Part shown: positions 21,216 to 33,394 of the stretch, piece after piece
How the letters are laid out: every line of letters starts with the position of its first letter
Position numbering within the stretch: the stretch's first letter is position 1
Source of the DNA: Emydura subglobosa
Taxonomy: Eukaryota; Chordata; Testudines; Chelidae
NCBI GenBank assembly: GCA_007922225.1
Contig: ML679969.1
Coordinates: 19,610,932 to 19,674,931, forward strand
Direction: 5' to 3'
Length of the DNA stretch: 64,000 nucleotides
The notes under the pieces: generated by a model
Database searches by the model: none
Seen by the model: only the letters and a program-made list of their open reading frames with translations
Told to the model about the DNA's origin: nothing
Program-made: the position numbers and the translations under genes

Positions 21216-23800
21216 GTGTTTGTAATGCAGCTAGGAATAGAATGCAAGTGTCTTGATGCCCAGACCAACACCTTATCCACAGATTAGCCTTCCTCGGGGG
21301 AGAAGGGGATCGCTGCAGTATGAGGTTGGGTAGGGTAGGATAGGGCAGGGGAGAAGGTAGCATTTGAGGCTGTGTGCCAACAGTATAGGCTAGGGAAAGC
21401 GGATTAATTATTAGTAGTATTAAGTACCTTGGATGCCCATGAAACACTTTAAAAAGTATTTAAAGCCGGAGTTCCTGCTCTGAAGAGTTTGCAGGTGAAG
21501 TTAACACGAGGACAGGAAGAGCTAACCAAGGGTTGGGTAAGTACTAGGTTGAAGCTGAGGGCAAAATCCACATTCTGAAATGGGTCCCAATGGGAGCAGT
21601 GGTGGAACAGGCGTAGAGATGGGCCAAGAACGGGAGAGGGCAGAGGTGGCAATGATGCCTAGAAAGGCTGTGAAGGCAGAAGCCGAGGAGGGACAGAGAA
21701 GAGTGGGAATTGCAGTGGTGTGGATAGAGGAGTAAATGTGGTAGATACACCTGGGGATGTGCAAGGGAAACTGCTTGGAAGGATGGGCTTAAGGGGCCAG
21801 GGCAAAGATGGCAGCAGTGGGGCATGGTGTGGTGATGGGCAGCTGGGGGGCAGAGGAAGCCATGGGGTTGGGATAGTGATATAATCACAGCAGGCTGCAA
21901 GGGCACAGCCAGCAATGGGGACTCAGCAGCAGTGGGAAAGGGACAGTTGTAGGAGCAGCAATGGGGTGGCATTGGGTGGGTCAGGTTTGGATGTTGAGGC
22001 CAGGCATGTGGTGTGACAAGCAGCAGTCGGGATATACCTGGTACTGGGACAGGCCAACCATTGGGACAGGCTTGGGCAGCAAGCACAGGACAGAGGTTGA
22101 GCAGCATTAGGGGCAATAGCAGGGACAGGCTGGGCAGAGGCAGCTATCAGACCCTCATGGCTGAGAGCAGGGCATGTTTGGGAGATGAGGCCAGCTGGGT
22201 GGTGGGGCAGCATGTGGGATGCACACAGGCTTTTTGTTCAGGGTGGGGCTCAGGGAGGAGCACATGGGTAGGAAGTGCAGAGAAAGCAATTAATGATGGG
22301 CAGCGGGTATCAGAGGCTTGAGGACTGCTGAAAGCTCCCGCTCTGCCTCTTTCCCCCCAAGGCCCTGCCCATACTCCACCCCACTCCCTCCCAGGCCCTG
22401 CTCCCACTCGGCCCCTCGCCGCCTGCCACTCATGACTCTTGGGGGAGAGGGTGAAGAGGCACAAGTGGCAGGTGGGAGGAGACCTCGGGGGAGGGGATGA
22501 AGACTTAAGAGCAGAGGGGGAGGGGCGAAGAGGCATGAGCGGAAAGGGACGTTGGAGGAGGGGATGAAGAGGCATGAGTGGAAGTTGGGGGGGGCCTCGG
22601 GGGAGGGGCAAAGAGTTCTAGTTAGGGTCCATTGGGGGAGGGGGTCGAGTGGGAGCAGGGCCTAGGGTGGAGCAGGAGTGAAGTGTGGGCAAGGCCTCAG
22701 GGGGGAGGAGGCCAAGCAGGGGCAGAGCAGGAGGTAGGGTAATGGTCCAGGTCCCCCACTGCCCAGCCTCCCCAAAGGCAGGAATCACGTGCAGCTCATG
22801 CAAATAATGGTGTAAAGTGGTGGGGCAGAGGGAGTGGTCAGGGAGAGGCAGCTGTGAGTGAATCTGGCCTGGTGTTGGGGCTAGAGGTTGTGTAGTGCAG
22901 TACTTGGGGCAGCCTGGGGTTGGATTCAGGAGAAAATGACTGCTGAAGGATGGCCTGGTGTGGTGCGGAGGGCGAGTTTGGGAGCAGGCTGTGATGTGGC
23001 TCAGGTGAAGGGGTGGCTGCCAGGCAGAGGTGATGCAGTGGGGAAGGGTGGCGGCTGGTAGTGCTGGCAGTGTAGGGAGAGCCAGGTGTCCGGAGAAAGG
23101 GCAGATTTGGGTGCCAAGGAAGGACAGGTTGGGGTGGGGGCCCTAGCTGAGTGAGGTGGCTGGGTCAGTGCAGGGTTCGGCAGTGTGGGGGCAGGGCTGG
23201 AGGCAGTGAGGTAGGGCACAGTTCAGTGTTATTTCTGTATCACTTGCCTGGCTCTGTCAGAGAAACAGTGGGCGTTAAAAGCTGCAGAGCCCAATCCCCA
23301 TACACACTTTCATGCACAGGAGAAACTGAAATCACTGATGTTGCTCATCTGCACAAAGTTAAGCAGGACACAGGGTTGGGACCAAGTCAGAAGGGGTGAA
23401 GAGAGGATGAAGGTGAAGACAGCAGGAGCCTGCAGTCCCTGCATAGAGGCACACAGACACCTAGAGCATTACAGAGCTGGGGGGCTAATGACATCTGGAC
23501 CAAGAACGGCCTTGAGGGATAATGGCTGCTGTTTAGCAGGGGGATTGTTGGGGGTTTCACAGTGCCAAGGAGCAAGAGCAGAGAGGGTCAGGGATGGAGG
23601 TGGTGACTGAAATGTTGAAGGGAGAAGGACAGCAGTGAAGCTTGGCCAGAGGAGCAATGAAGCAGGCCCAGGTGAGAGAATTGTGGGGTATACTTGGAGC
23701 TGCACAGAGAGGGTATGGGGGGGAGGAGCTATGAGTTTGTGGGTGAATTGTAGGGGATTATCAGGAGGTGGGGCAGAGAGAGAGAGTGCACACTCCTGCA
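21216..23800. other. Purine-rich (G/A) tract, no gene
   Basis: The plus strand is strongly G- and A-rich for about 2.4 kb. It is full of GGGGCAGAGG- and GGGAGGGG-like words but has no exact tandem period that I can see. Minus-strand open frames here are proline/leucine-rich low-complexity peptides without domain signatures. It may be the leader of an inverted LINE or a degenerate repeat. Confidence 0.45.
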
Positions 23801-23809
23801 AAAGATTCT

Positions 23810-23866
23810 GTGGTCTGGGGGTTAGCACACTCACACAGCATGTGAGCAACCAAGGATCTAGTCCCC
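23810..23866 (+). repeat. tRNA-like SINE module A
   Basis: The sequence has a degenerate A-box-like GGGGGTTAGCA and a B-box-like GGATCTAGTCC spaced as in a tRNA-derived Pol III promoter. It does not fold as a proper tRNA by eye. A tRNA-derived SINE head or pseudogene is likely. Confidence 0.45.
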
Positions 23867-23936
23867 CTGCTCCCCTGACTCTTTAATTATTTATCCACAG
23901 TGCACTGGCTTCAACAGGAGAGAGCCTCATTACAGA

Positions 23937-24000
23937 CTGGTTAGCTCAGTGGTTAGCACATTCATCTGAGAGGCGGCAGGTCCCTGTTCAACTCCCTTCC
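23937..24000 (+). repeat. tRNA-like SINE module B
   Basis: The start GGTTAGCTCAGTGGTTAGCAC matches a tRNA D-arm/A box, and TGTTCAACTCC matches a B box about 35 bp later. There is no plausible acceptor-stem pairing, so it is a tRNA-derived repeat rather than a tRNA gene. Confidence 0.6.
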
Positions 24001-24015
24001 TGCCCTCAGAAGGAT

Positions 24016-24075
24016 GGGGGACTTGAAGCAGGGGTCTCCCACACCTCAGGTGACTACCCTAACCACTGGGCTAAA
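24016..24075 (-). repeat. tRNA-like SINE module C (inverted)
   Basis: On the minus strand TTAGCCCAGTGGTTAGGGTA is an A-box-like start and GCTTCAAGTCC a B-box-like end. It is in inverted orientation 16 bp from module B, forming a head-to-head-like pair. Confidence 0.55.
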
Positions 24076-24360
24076 GTTCTGAAGGAAGCATGCCTTCCTC
24101 TCTCTCCCCAGCTCCTTGCTAAAATGGCATAAGGCACCTAACTCCGAAGAGGGTTCCTGGCTGTGAACTGAAGAGACAGGTGCCTGCTGCAGCATGAGAG
24201 GGGTGGAGCTTTTGTTGGCATCTCCCCCTGGCTAGCTGAGATGGCTCCTCCCTAGTGTGCTGGCATTTGTGACTCATGCTCAGGCGTTTGTCTCTCTTCA
24301 TTCATTGGGCCTGCTCAGACTCTGTACCACACAGATTGTTCCATGCATTCAGGCCAATGC

Positions 24361-24605
24361 TCGCATTTTTAGCAGTGCTGGGAATTAACCATTGGAACAA
24401 CTTACCTAGGGATGCAGAGAATGCTGCATCATTGCCAGTCTTTAAGTCATTACCGAATGTCTTTCTCAAAGGTCTGCTGTAGCTCATACAGAAGTTATGG
24501 GTTTGATGCAGGAATTACTGGGGAGGTTCTCTGGCCAGTGTTCTGCAGGAGGGCGGATGAGATTATCATAATTGTTCCTTCTGGTCTTAAACTCTATGAA
24601 TATCC
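24361..24605 (+). mobile_element. CR1-like LINE 3' end (sense)
   Basis: The sequence matches the layout of a CR1-type 3' end: a WNNLPRDAENAASLPVFKSLP-like carboxy terminus of ORF2, followed by the CTCATACAG...TTATGGG and GGTCTTAAACTCTATGAAT tail. It lies about 480 bp upstream of the PCDH12 start codon. Confidence 0.75.
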
Positions 24606-25088
24606 AAACCTGTCCCAGAGCCCCATAGCAGCTAACCCCAAAGCTCACCACTATTGGGAAGGCATTGTGCTGATACTCTTGTTCCTCCCTTTTCCTGTAG
24701 GTGGGGTTTCCCTAGGAAACAGCAGTTGTTCTGCTTCCCAGTGCTGGCAGGCAGCAGACTGCAAAGTCAGCCGGTACTTGCAAAAACTCCTCTGTCTTCC
24801 CCCCCACGCTGAGGTTTTTCAGCCTGGATAGCAGCTGCATCTCTTACCTGTTCGTCTGGGCACTGTGGAAAAGGTGGGGATTTTCTCAATGTAGCTGAAC
24901 TTGTCTGGGATTTCTGTTCCTCCTTCAGCTGGTAACATGCACTGATGATATCTGAAAATGGGACTGCCCTTGGGTGAAAACAGAAATGATTTGCAGGTTC
25001 TTTAAGCTTGGTCTGGGTGTGCAAAGTTTGGAGGACAAAACCATCTGTCTTGGGGCTGAGCAGCAGTGTGGTTGGCTTTCTCAGAAGC
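24606..25088 (+). promoter_or_regulatory. PCDH12: PCDH12 upstream region and 5'UTR
   Basis: This is the unique sequence between the CR1 end and the PCDH12 start codon. It should hold the 5'UTR and perhaps the core promoter, but I see no confident TATA box or CpG island. An ATG at 25008 is in frame with the coding sequence, but it would place 27 extra residues before the natural signal peptide. Confidence 0.4.
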
Positions 25089-27932
25089 ATGCTTTTGCTG
25101 TCACGTTTTCTGCTTCAGTTCTCAGTGTTATGCTGGTACTTTTTCTTCTGTGTGGATTGCCAGGAGGTGGCCCCCTTTACAGTGCAATACAAAGTGTTAG
25201 AAGAAGTGCCAAGTGGAACTGTGCTAGGGAAATTGTCTGAGGATTTGAGCTGGGAGGAGAGACGTGAACCAGTAGAGACCTTCCAGCAGCTGCATTTCCC
25301 TAAGGAGCTCCCTATCTGTGTTGGGTCTGGAGATGGCTTGCTTAGCACGGCAGGACGGTTGGACAGAGAGCAGCTATGCAGGCACAATGATCCATGCTTT
25401 GTCTCTTTTGATGTTCTGGCTGCCGAACACTTGGCTTTAATCCACGTGGAGATTCAGGTCTTGGACATTAATGATCATGCACCCCAATTTCCAAAACCTG
25501 AGCTGGAATTAGAAATATCAGAGAGTGCATCCCTACGAACACGGATACCACTGGATCGAGCATTTGACCCAGACACTGGCTCCAATGCCCTCTGCTCTTA
25601 CTCATTATCACCCAGTGATCACTTTGTTTTGGATGTAATCTCTGGATCTGATGGAACTAAACATGCAGAACTTGTGGTTGTTAAAGAAGTGGACAGAGAG
25701 CTCCGCTCTTGTTTTGATCTAGTACTGACTGCCTTTGATCATGGAGACCCACCAAAATCAGGCACAGCCTTAGTGAGGGTTATTGTTTTAGACTCCAATG
25801 ATAACAGCCCTGTGTTTGCAGAGAGTTCTTTGACTGTGGAAATCTGGGAAGATACTTTGCCTGGTACAATTCTTATAAACCTTTTAGCCACTGACCCAGA
25901 CCAGGGTCCCAATGGGGAGATAGAATACTCATTCAGTAAACATGCTCCACTAGAGGTGTTGAACATGTTCAGCATTGATGCCAAGACAGGCAGTGTAGTT
26001 CTGAGATACCCATTGGACTATGAAGAAAATCATACCTATGAAGTTGATGTGCAAGCCAGGGATCTAGGAGCCAACCCTATGCCAGCACACTGCAAGATCC
26101 TCATCAAGGTTCTGGATGTCAATGACAATGCCCCAGATGTACACATCACTTGGGCTGCCCAGGAGCCAGTGCTATCTGAAGTTCTTCCTAAGGACAGCTT
26201 TGTTGCTCTGGTGACAGCAAGTGATCCCGATTCAGGAAACAATGGACAGGTGCATTGCTATCTTAGTCAAGGACATGAGCATTTCAAATTGAAAAGGACC
26301 AACACATACACTTATATGCTGCTAACCAATGCCATATTGGACAGGGAGAGGTGGGCAGAATATAATCTGACATTAACGGTCCAGGACAATGGGAACCTCT
26401 CCTTAGCCAGGAGGAAACACCTCACTATATACATCAGTGATGTCAATGACAACCCACCATTGTTTGAAAGAATTACATATGATGTCTCCATTGCTGAGAA
26501 TAATGTGCCTCCATCCTACTTGATTACTGTCAAAGCCCATGATGCTGACATAGGTTTTAATGGAAAAGTCACGTATAACATCCAGGACTCCCTTGTCTCA
26601 GATTTGGTCTCTGTTGATTCCAAAACTGGTGAAATCTTTGCGCTCAGAGCTTTTGATTATGAACAAATAACAAGTCTTGAATTCCTAGTGAAAGCAGAAG
26701 ATGGGGGTCACCCCAGACTTGTGTCCAATGTCTCTGTTAGGGTTAGTTTGCTTGATAGGAATGATAATCCCCCAGTGATCATGCAGCCAGTGCTGGTGGA
26801 GGGCAAAGCAAGGCTCACTGTTCTAGTTAATGCACAGACTGGATGCCTATGGACATCCTCAGGGCACCACAACCCCCAAGGTACAGCGGTAACCACCATG
26901 ACACCGACACCCAGTTCAAACGCTCCCCTGCTATTCACCTTTGCTGCCAGTGATGCAGATTCTGGCCTGAATGGGAACCTCCACTACGACATCCTGAGTG
27001 GGAATGATGCCAGTTTGTTTGTCCTTGATCCACTGTCAGGGCAAGTGTTTATCAACAGCAGCAATGCCAGCAGCCTCATTGGAAGTGAATGGGAACTGGG
27101 AGTGTTGGTGCGGGATCAAGGGAACTCACCGCTGCAGGCTAAAGCCCTTGTGCAGTTAATTTTCAGAAATCATCTTGACCAGCTGACAAACTCAGCCCAG
27201 GCTTCTCAGAGGCTGAGCCCATCCATGGTGACTGTTATCTGCCTTGCTGTGCTATTAGGAACTTTTCTTCTTGTTTTAGCTTTAATTGTGTCTATCTGCA
27301 AACGAGAGAAGAAAGATAACATGGCCTACAACTGCAGGGAAGCAGAACATGCCCACAGACAGCAGCAGCTCAAGAAGCCCCAGAAACACATTCAGAAAAC
27401 AGACATATATTTAGTCCCTGTACTCAGAAACAGGCAAGCTGTGCAGAGTGAGGTTGAGCAAATTCGCTCCTGTGAAGAAGCCTTGCTGAAGGAAAGTGCA
27501 TGGGATGAGCCATTGCAGACTCCATTTCATTTAACGCCCACACTTTACAGGACCCTTAGAAACCAGAAAGGTCCAGCTGAACAGAGAGATGCCTTCAATT
27601 TCCCTGCAGTCCAATGCAGACCCTTCCACCCGCACAGGCTAAGAAATGCATCCAAAGAGAGCCCAAGCCTTCAAGATGCTCAAACCCCTTCCAAAAGCTT
27701 AGCAAACCCGCAACTGAGACCTTTGGGAGATCAGAACTGTGACCTCCCACTGCCGACTAACCAACCCTCAGCCATGACTCTGAAGAGGCAGAGAACTACT
27801 GAGCAAGATGCAGGGCCCAGGGCCGCCCATCCCCACCAGCACCTCTTGAGAAGTCTAGTGAGGCTGTCCATGGTGGCACTTGCTGAGCAGGACCCCACGG
27901 GAGAACTTGCTATGGAGTCACCTCCTGTTCAG
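25089..27932 (+). CDS. PCDH12: Protocadherin-12, exon 1 (ectodomain, TM, start of cytoplasmic tail)
   Basis: The exon encodes residues 1-948 of a type I cadherin-family adhesion receptor. A signal peptide covers about 1-24 (start at the ATG at 25089, giving [11 protein letters not shown]). Cadherin repeats follow, with Ca2+-binding linkers LDINDHAP (about 125), LDSNDNSP (235), LDVNDNAP (343), SDVNDNPP (451) and LDRNDNPP (556). A sixth repeat runs to about 712 and the membrane helix spans about 714-740. One large exon for the whole ectodomain is typical of non-clustered protocadherins. The donor CAG|GTAGGA at 27933 ends it in phase 0. PCDH12 (VE-cadherin-2) mediates homophilic contacts in endothelium and trophoblast and does not bind catenins. 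Spliced total here is 1150 aa, against about 1184 in human. Confidence 0.93.
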
Positions 27933-28691
27933 GTAGGAGCTGCCTCCCTACTGGGTTAGACTGAAGGGCCACAGTCATAGTCTCCTGTGAGTTTGTGGGC
28001 ATGGAGAGTGCTCACTGAGGGCAGACTTTGACCTGTCCTGTCTGGATAAATGTTCCAGGTTACAGCCTGGAGCCAGGCTCTCCTCACACAGCACAGATGG
28101 CAGGCAGATTTGGGAGCGTGCTGGGGCATGTTAGGGGCTGACAGGGGATGGGGTACCAAAATCCCCTCCCCCGACTGGATGCATTCTGCAGGGACAGCCA
28201 GGGAGCTGAGGGAGGGATGGGGGCTGTCACACAGAGAGGGGGTGATGGGAGGAGGGTGAACAGATAGTATGTGTGAAAAATCAGGACAAGGTGAGAGGTA
28301 ATAGGCGCCCATATAAGACAAAGCCCCAAATATCAGGACTATCACTATAAAATTGGGACATCTTGTCACCCTGGATCATGGGAGAAATGGAGTGATGTTC
28401 TCCCAAGTGTAGGAGGAACTGAATACAGTCCATGCTGCGAAGGGAGTGAGAGGGATGTGCAGAGCTGTGGGTGATGGGGCTTGAGGGCACTGGCGGGGGG
28501 GCGGCAGTGCGGGAGATACAGGGGGACTGCTTGCTCACTCTTCTGCTGCACAGTCTCCAAGTGGGAATGCCAAACAACGTGTAAGAGAAGGAAACACTAT
28601 AAAAAGCCAGCCCAGTGAGACAGGGACATCCTGACAGGAAGCATCCTGAGTGGTGACTGCATGCAAGCAACAGACTCTTCCTGTCTTACAG
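27933..28691 (+). other. PCDH12 intron 1
   Basis: The intron runs from GTAGGA to TCTTACAG, 759 bp. It contains the 120-bp MITE at 28253-28372 and no other recognisable feature. Confidence 0.85.
28253..28372. mobile_element. Short MITE in PCDH12 intron 1
   Basis: The ends AGGGTGAACAGATAGTA and AGGGTGACAAGATGTCCC (right end read on the minus strand) are inverted repeats. The body with ATAGGCGCCCATATAAGACAAAG is a familiar repeat in turtle sequence. It is non-coding. Confidence 0.7.
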
Positions 28692-28786
28692 CAAATCTCT
28701 CAGCTGCTGTCTCTGCTGCACCAGGGCCAGTTCCAGCCCAAACCAAATCACAGGGGAAACAAATACACAGCCAAGAATGGCAGCAG
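28692..28786 (+). CDS. PCDH12: Protocadherin-12, exon 2
   Basis: This 95-bp exon lies between CTGTCTTACAG and CAGCAG|GTAAGA and is too short to stand out as an open frame. It continues phase 0 from exon 1 and encodes [19 protein letters not shown] and onward to KNGS, ending in phase 2. The motif [16 protein letters not shown] is conserved in the cytoplasmic tails of delta-type protocadherins, which supports the call. It covers about residues 949-979. Confidence 0.9.
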
Positions 28787-29582
28787 GTAAGACTTGCACA
28801 CAGCTAGTCCCTGTGCTTTAGTGCCCCTGGTTGCCTCTCCCCAGCCTTTGCCAGGAGACGTCAGCTCCAAATGCCTCCAGAGGGCAGATCTCCATGCGTC
28901 TGGCTGCCAGCACAGCCACAAGCCTGTGTGCTGCCTCCCTGTTCCACATACCCATATTTGTAGATGAGTGGGACGAGGAAACAGGACTGACTCACTGGGA
29001 CGTCCCCAAGGACCTAGCCACAGCCCCATGCATATTGGCTGGTCCCTTGGGCCCTACTCTCATGTGGTACTGCCTGTAGCCTTGCCCCAGGCACCAACAT
29101 TGTTCCATTTCTCTCCTGCATGAGCCGCTGTGGGACAGCAGCCACTGGCATGGCTAGGAGAGGGGCCGGATTGGAGAGAGAGAACATGGCCGCCATGGGG
29201 GGGGTGGGTATGAGAGAGCGCACTGAGGGGGAAGGAAGAACCAAAGGGCAACTGGGAGGAGACAGCCCAAAGCCTGCTGCAGCGTCCACACCCAGTGGAA
29301 GGGACTTGGTGAGAAGAGCAGCAAGGAGGGGGAAGTGAAGGCAGGGCAGGGCAGGGCAGGGCAAGAAGGTCTTGGCCAGTGAGGGAGAAAAGGAAGCCCC
29401 AAAGGAGGCGATGACAAGGAGAGAGACTGAGCGGGATTGGGGGGAAAGGAGAGAAACCTGAGAGAGATTGGGGAGAGGGAAACAGACTATCAGAGGTATG
29501 CAAGACGGGGGAGGGGGAGAGACAGTGAGAGAGGTTGCAGGGACAGTGGGGGGAGGGGTGGGAAGCGTGACAGTGTGATCCA

Positions 29583-29790
29583 GTCACCTCTCAATCATCT
29601 TTAGACAAACTAAACAGATTGGGCTCTGTCAGTCTCTCACGGTCAGGCATTTTCTTCAGCCTTCGCATAATTTTTGTGGCTCCTGTTTGCAACCTCTCTA
29701 GTTTTTCAACATTGTTTTTACAATGAGGCCACCAGAACGGCAGACAGTCCAGTGCTGGCCCCACCAGTGCCGTATGCAGAGGCCAAATCT
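29583..29790 (-). mobile_element. CR1 LINE fragment (antisense)
   Basis: The minus strand reads decayed CR1 ORF2 with NNVEKLERLQTGATKIMRRL and, further on, RLTEPNLFSLSKDD, matching the '[20 protein letters not shown]' block of the better copies at 42.8 and 46.5 kb. Confidence 0.85.
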
Positions 29791-30674
29791 CTGGTGGGAC
29801 CGGGTGGGAGGGAGCCCTCTGTGCCATGCTGTCTGGATCTTCTGCCTCTACAACTGCAGCCTCTCGGCCCATGCCTGCACGGCATCATCCCCACTGCCTT
29901 CCACTTGCCTTTCTTTATCAAGTTCTTCCCCTTTAAGCCCAAACCCAGCTCTGCCCCACCCCAGCCACTCCCCTTTCCTTTCCCACTTCCCCAATGAATC
30001 CAGCTGCCTCTTCCATGCTATTCCCCCTCCTCCCAGAATCCCCTCACCTCCTTCCTGTGTAATCCCACACTCCCATGAAGTCTGGAATCCAGCACCCTTG
30101 GGTTCATCTTTACTAGGGAACAACAATGCATTGAAGCATGAGTGAGGAGTCAGGCTAAGCATGCTGGGCAGCACAGGCAATGCTAAGTGAGCTCAGCACT
30201 GGAGTTTGTTCATAGGTAAACCCCCAAGACATGCTGTGGCTTGTTGACATGATGCTGAGTGTGCTTGCTGCACCTACGCTGCCTGCAAGATTGGGGCCTG
30301 CCATGTTCTAACACAAGGTCACGTCCTACTGAATACAAACCTAGAAATCCTGGAGCAGGTACTGGACCCTCCCCTGTGCCCTATTCTGTTCCCAGTTCTC
30401 TGTTAGCACTTAATAAATAACAATAATATTCTGGGAGCAGCTGGCCAACTGGATCACTATGGCTGTGAGCAGGAGGGCAATCTCCTTGAGGATTGCGCAC
30501 CAGGCCTGCGACATGCTGCCACCTGCCCTCCCACTGCTACCTAGTGCACAGGGGAGTCAGCCTTTCCCTTTATGCAGTCTGACATACTGGCTCCAGGGAG
30601 TGCTGCGAGTGGCCAAACCACAGCCAGGATCCTCCCAGGACCCCAGGATGAGCAGAGGGTACAGAGACAATGGG

Positions 30675-31185
30675 AGCAAGAAACCTAGCTGGCTTCAAGA
30701 CTGAGCTTGATAAATTTTTGGAGGGGATGGTATGATGGGACAGACTAATTTGGCAATTGACTGATCTTAGATTAATAACAGTAAATATGCCCAATGGCCT
30801 GTGAAGGGATGTTAGATGGGGTGGGTTCTGAGTTACTACATAGAACTCTTTCTTCGTGTCTGGCTGGTGAGTCTTGGCCACATGCTCAGGGTTTAACTGA
30901 TCACCATATTTGGGGTCAAGAAGGAATTTTTCCCCAAGGCAGATTGGCAGAGGCCCTGGGGTTTTTTCGCCTTCCTCTGCAGCATGGGACATGGGTCACC
31001 TGCTAGTGGATTCTTTGTACCTTAAAGTCTTTAAATCATTATTTGAGGACTACAATAACTCAATCTTAGGTTAGGGGTTTATTATAGGAGTCGATGGTGA
31101 TATTCTGTGGCCTGTGTTATGCAGGAGGTCAGACTAGATGAACATGATGGTCCCTTTTGATCTTATAGTCTGAGTCTATGACCGT
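30675..31185 (+). mobile_element. CR1 LINE 3' fragment (sense)
   Basis: The CR1-type 3'UTR is in sense orientation: GCTTGATAAATTTTTGGAGGGGATGGTATGATGG, then CTGGCTGGTGAGTCTTGGCC and AGACTAGATGAACATGATGG near the end. The same block occurs in inverse orientation at 37.74-38.2 kb. Confidence 0.85.
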
Positions 31186-31579
31186 CAAAGGCGCACCGAG
31201 GAGCCGGGCCTGCAGGCACATGCTGGGAAGTACATGAACAAGGAGCAGTGAAGGCAGCCAGGAGCTAATAGGTGTGTCACCCCCAGCTCTACCCTTTCCT
31301 GAAGCATGCTCTAGGCCTAGATCCTCATCTGTGAAGGACAAGGGTGGTGGGCAAGGAGGAGGAAGAAGGGTGCCTGGCTGAGGAGAGGGAGGAGTAGGTA
31401 CTGTTTTCTCTCTACTTTCCCACTGATAGCTCTAAGCTACCCAAAACCTCCTCTGCCTCCTCCCTGTCCACCACCAAACTGCTCCATGTGCCACCCACAC
31501 TCCACTGTGTCACTGGGGCTCCAACTTTCCTCCTCTTCTCGTGTGATGGCCGGGAAGGGAGAAATGGGAATTCTCAGCG

Positions 31580-31735
31580 GCTGGGAATGGCTGATGGGCT
31601 GGAGCACTTGATGATTACCTTTTCTATTCATTCCCTCTGAAGCATCTGGCACTGGCCACTGTTGGAAGACAGGACACTGGGATAGATAGACCATTGGTCT
31701 GACCCAGTATGGCCATTATGTTCTTATGAAATAAA
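31580..31735 (+). mobile_element. CR1-like 3' end (sense)
   Basis: Short sense fragment with GCACTTGATGATTACC, ACTGGCCACTGTTGGAAGACAGGA and the terminal ACCATTGGTCTGACCCAGTATGGCCATT...TTCTTATGA, a common chelonian CR1 subfamily tail. Confidence 0.7.
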
Positions 31736-33017
31736 GGAGCCAAAGGGAGATCAGGCTGGGTGAGCCCCGCTGGGAGAGCCCTCCTGAAATAGGGTGCTAG
31801 GGTCTCCTAGAAAGCAGTGGTGACTAGGGCCCAGATACTCAGTGATGTTTAAGCACCTAACTCCCATTGATTTCAGTGGAAGTTAGGAGCCTAAATACCA
31901 TTGAAGCTCTGGACCTTGATCCCTTCTCCATAGAGATTTGGAGGAGAGGAAGCAGGAGAAACTGAATAGCGCTAGCATAGGGGAGTGACAGCAGGTGAGA
32001 AAAGAGGGTGAAGAGTGACTGAGCATTGTCTACATGGGGAAATGTCCTAGCATGACTATACTGTGATAATTCTACTGGTCTAGTTCACAGTGTGGACAGG
32101 TATTTGGGAATGAGAGGGCCTTTTATGGTATAGCACATACTGCTTCCAAAGTGACATGAGCCTAACTGGAAAAAAGCTCTCTTCTGGTGGTAAAAACCCT
32201 CAGATCCAAGAGGGAAAGGATGCAAAGAGTGCACACAGCTGAGGGAGTGAGGGTCAGGAGGGGTCTTCATAATAAATACCGGGCTTGAGCTGGGGCTAGC
32301 ACAGCTGCCCAGGCAGCTGGCACGGTAATAGTGTTCCCTTTTGTAGATCTCTGGAAAGAGGGTCAGGGACTTGCCCTGAACTATCCAGGAAGTGAATGAC
32401 AGAACCCAGGGCCCCCTGGCTGCCCACTCTCCTGCCCGCACTTTGAAAGGACTAGGAAGGGATTGGAGAGGCTGGCAGGCAGGCTCTGCTTTCAATCACT
32501 CAGGTCTCTCTGAAATGGTCACATTTTAGACCAGCACTTCCCAGACTTGGCCTCTGCCTGCAGTCTGAGCAAAACACTTCCACTGTCCCAGGAGCTATGT
32601 TTCTGTGACTGTGAGAAACAGCTTCTAAGATGCTAAAGTCAGTAAGTGCTAACTAGTGTGCGAGCATTTAGTGCAATCAAAAATAGCTAGCAGGACCTTG
32701 AAATTGCTACAGGTTTTAGGTTAGTCTTAAAAATTTCTTCTCCTATCAGAACAAAAATCCATGTGCTCCTTCCTACTTGGCCCCAGCATGAGCCAATTCC
32801 TCACAGGGATGCAACACTACCAACAGGAGCTGAAAGCATCACTGCCCACATAGTAAAAGGATGTGAAAAGCCAGCATTTGTCAAACCCTAAAGGTTGAGA
32901 GTGCAGAGATGCAGCCTCAGATATTTGACTGTGATCTCATGGGGGCCCGCCCCACTGCCCCTTTGCCTGTCTGGGAAGCAGCTTAGCACACTGTCTATCT
33001 ACCACATCGTGTAGCAA

Positions 33018-33269
33018 TGGTCTCAAATTGCAGTGGAAGAGGTCTAGGTTGAATAGGAGGAAAAACTTATTCACTGAGAGGCAGGTGAAGTACTGGAATG
33101 GGTTACCTGGGGAGGTGGTGGAATCTCCATCCTTAAAAGTTTTTAAGGTGCAGTTCGACGAAGCCCTGGCTGGGATGGTTTAGTTGGGGTTGGTCCTGCT
33201 TTGAGCAGGGGGTTGGACTAGATGACCTTCTGAGGTCCCTTCCAATCCTAATCTTCTATGATTCTATGA
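33018..33269 (+). mobile_element. CR1 LINE 3' end (sense)
   Basis: Terminal block in sense: TACTGGAATGGGTTACCTGGGGAGGTGGTGGAATCTCCATCC, ending with CTTCTATGATTCTATGA. It is the plus-strand counterpart of the 1.2-kb and 39.5-kb antisense copies. Confidence 0.93.
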
Positions 33270-33394
33270 CACCAGTGATTAGAGAGCTGCTGGTTAACTT
33301 AACTTAATTCTATTGGCTGGGTTCAGTTCAGTTCAGTTTCTCACTTAACACATGGAAAGAACAGGATGTATCTTCCTTAGATGTATAGCCCAGA

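Noticed and set aside
23937..24000. Possible functional tRNA gene
   Set aside because: The A and B boxes are present, but acceptor and anticodon stems do not pair by eye. It recurs as modules, so a SINE is more likely.
25008..25088. Upstream in-frame ATG as the PCDH12 start
   Set aside because: It would add 27 residues before a normal signal peptide; the ATG at 25089 begins directly with a hydrophobic leader.
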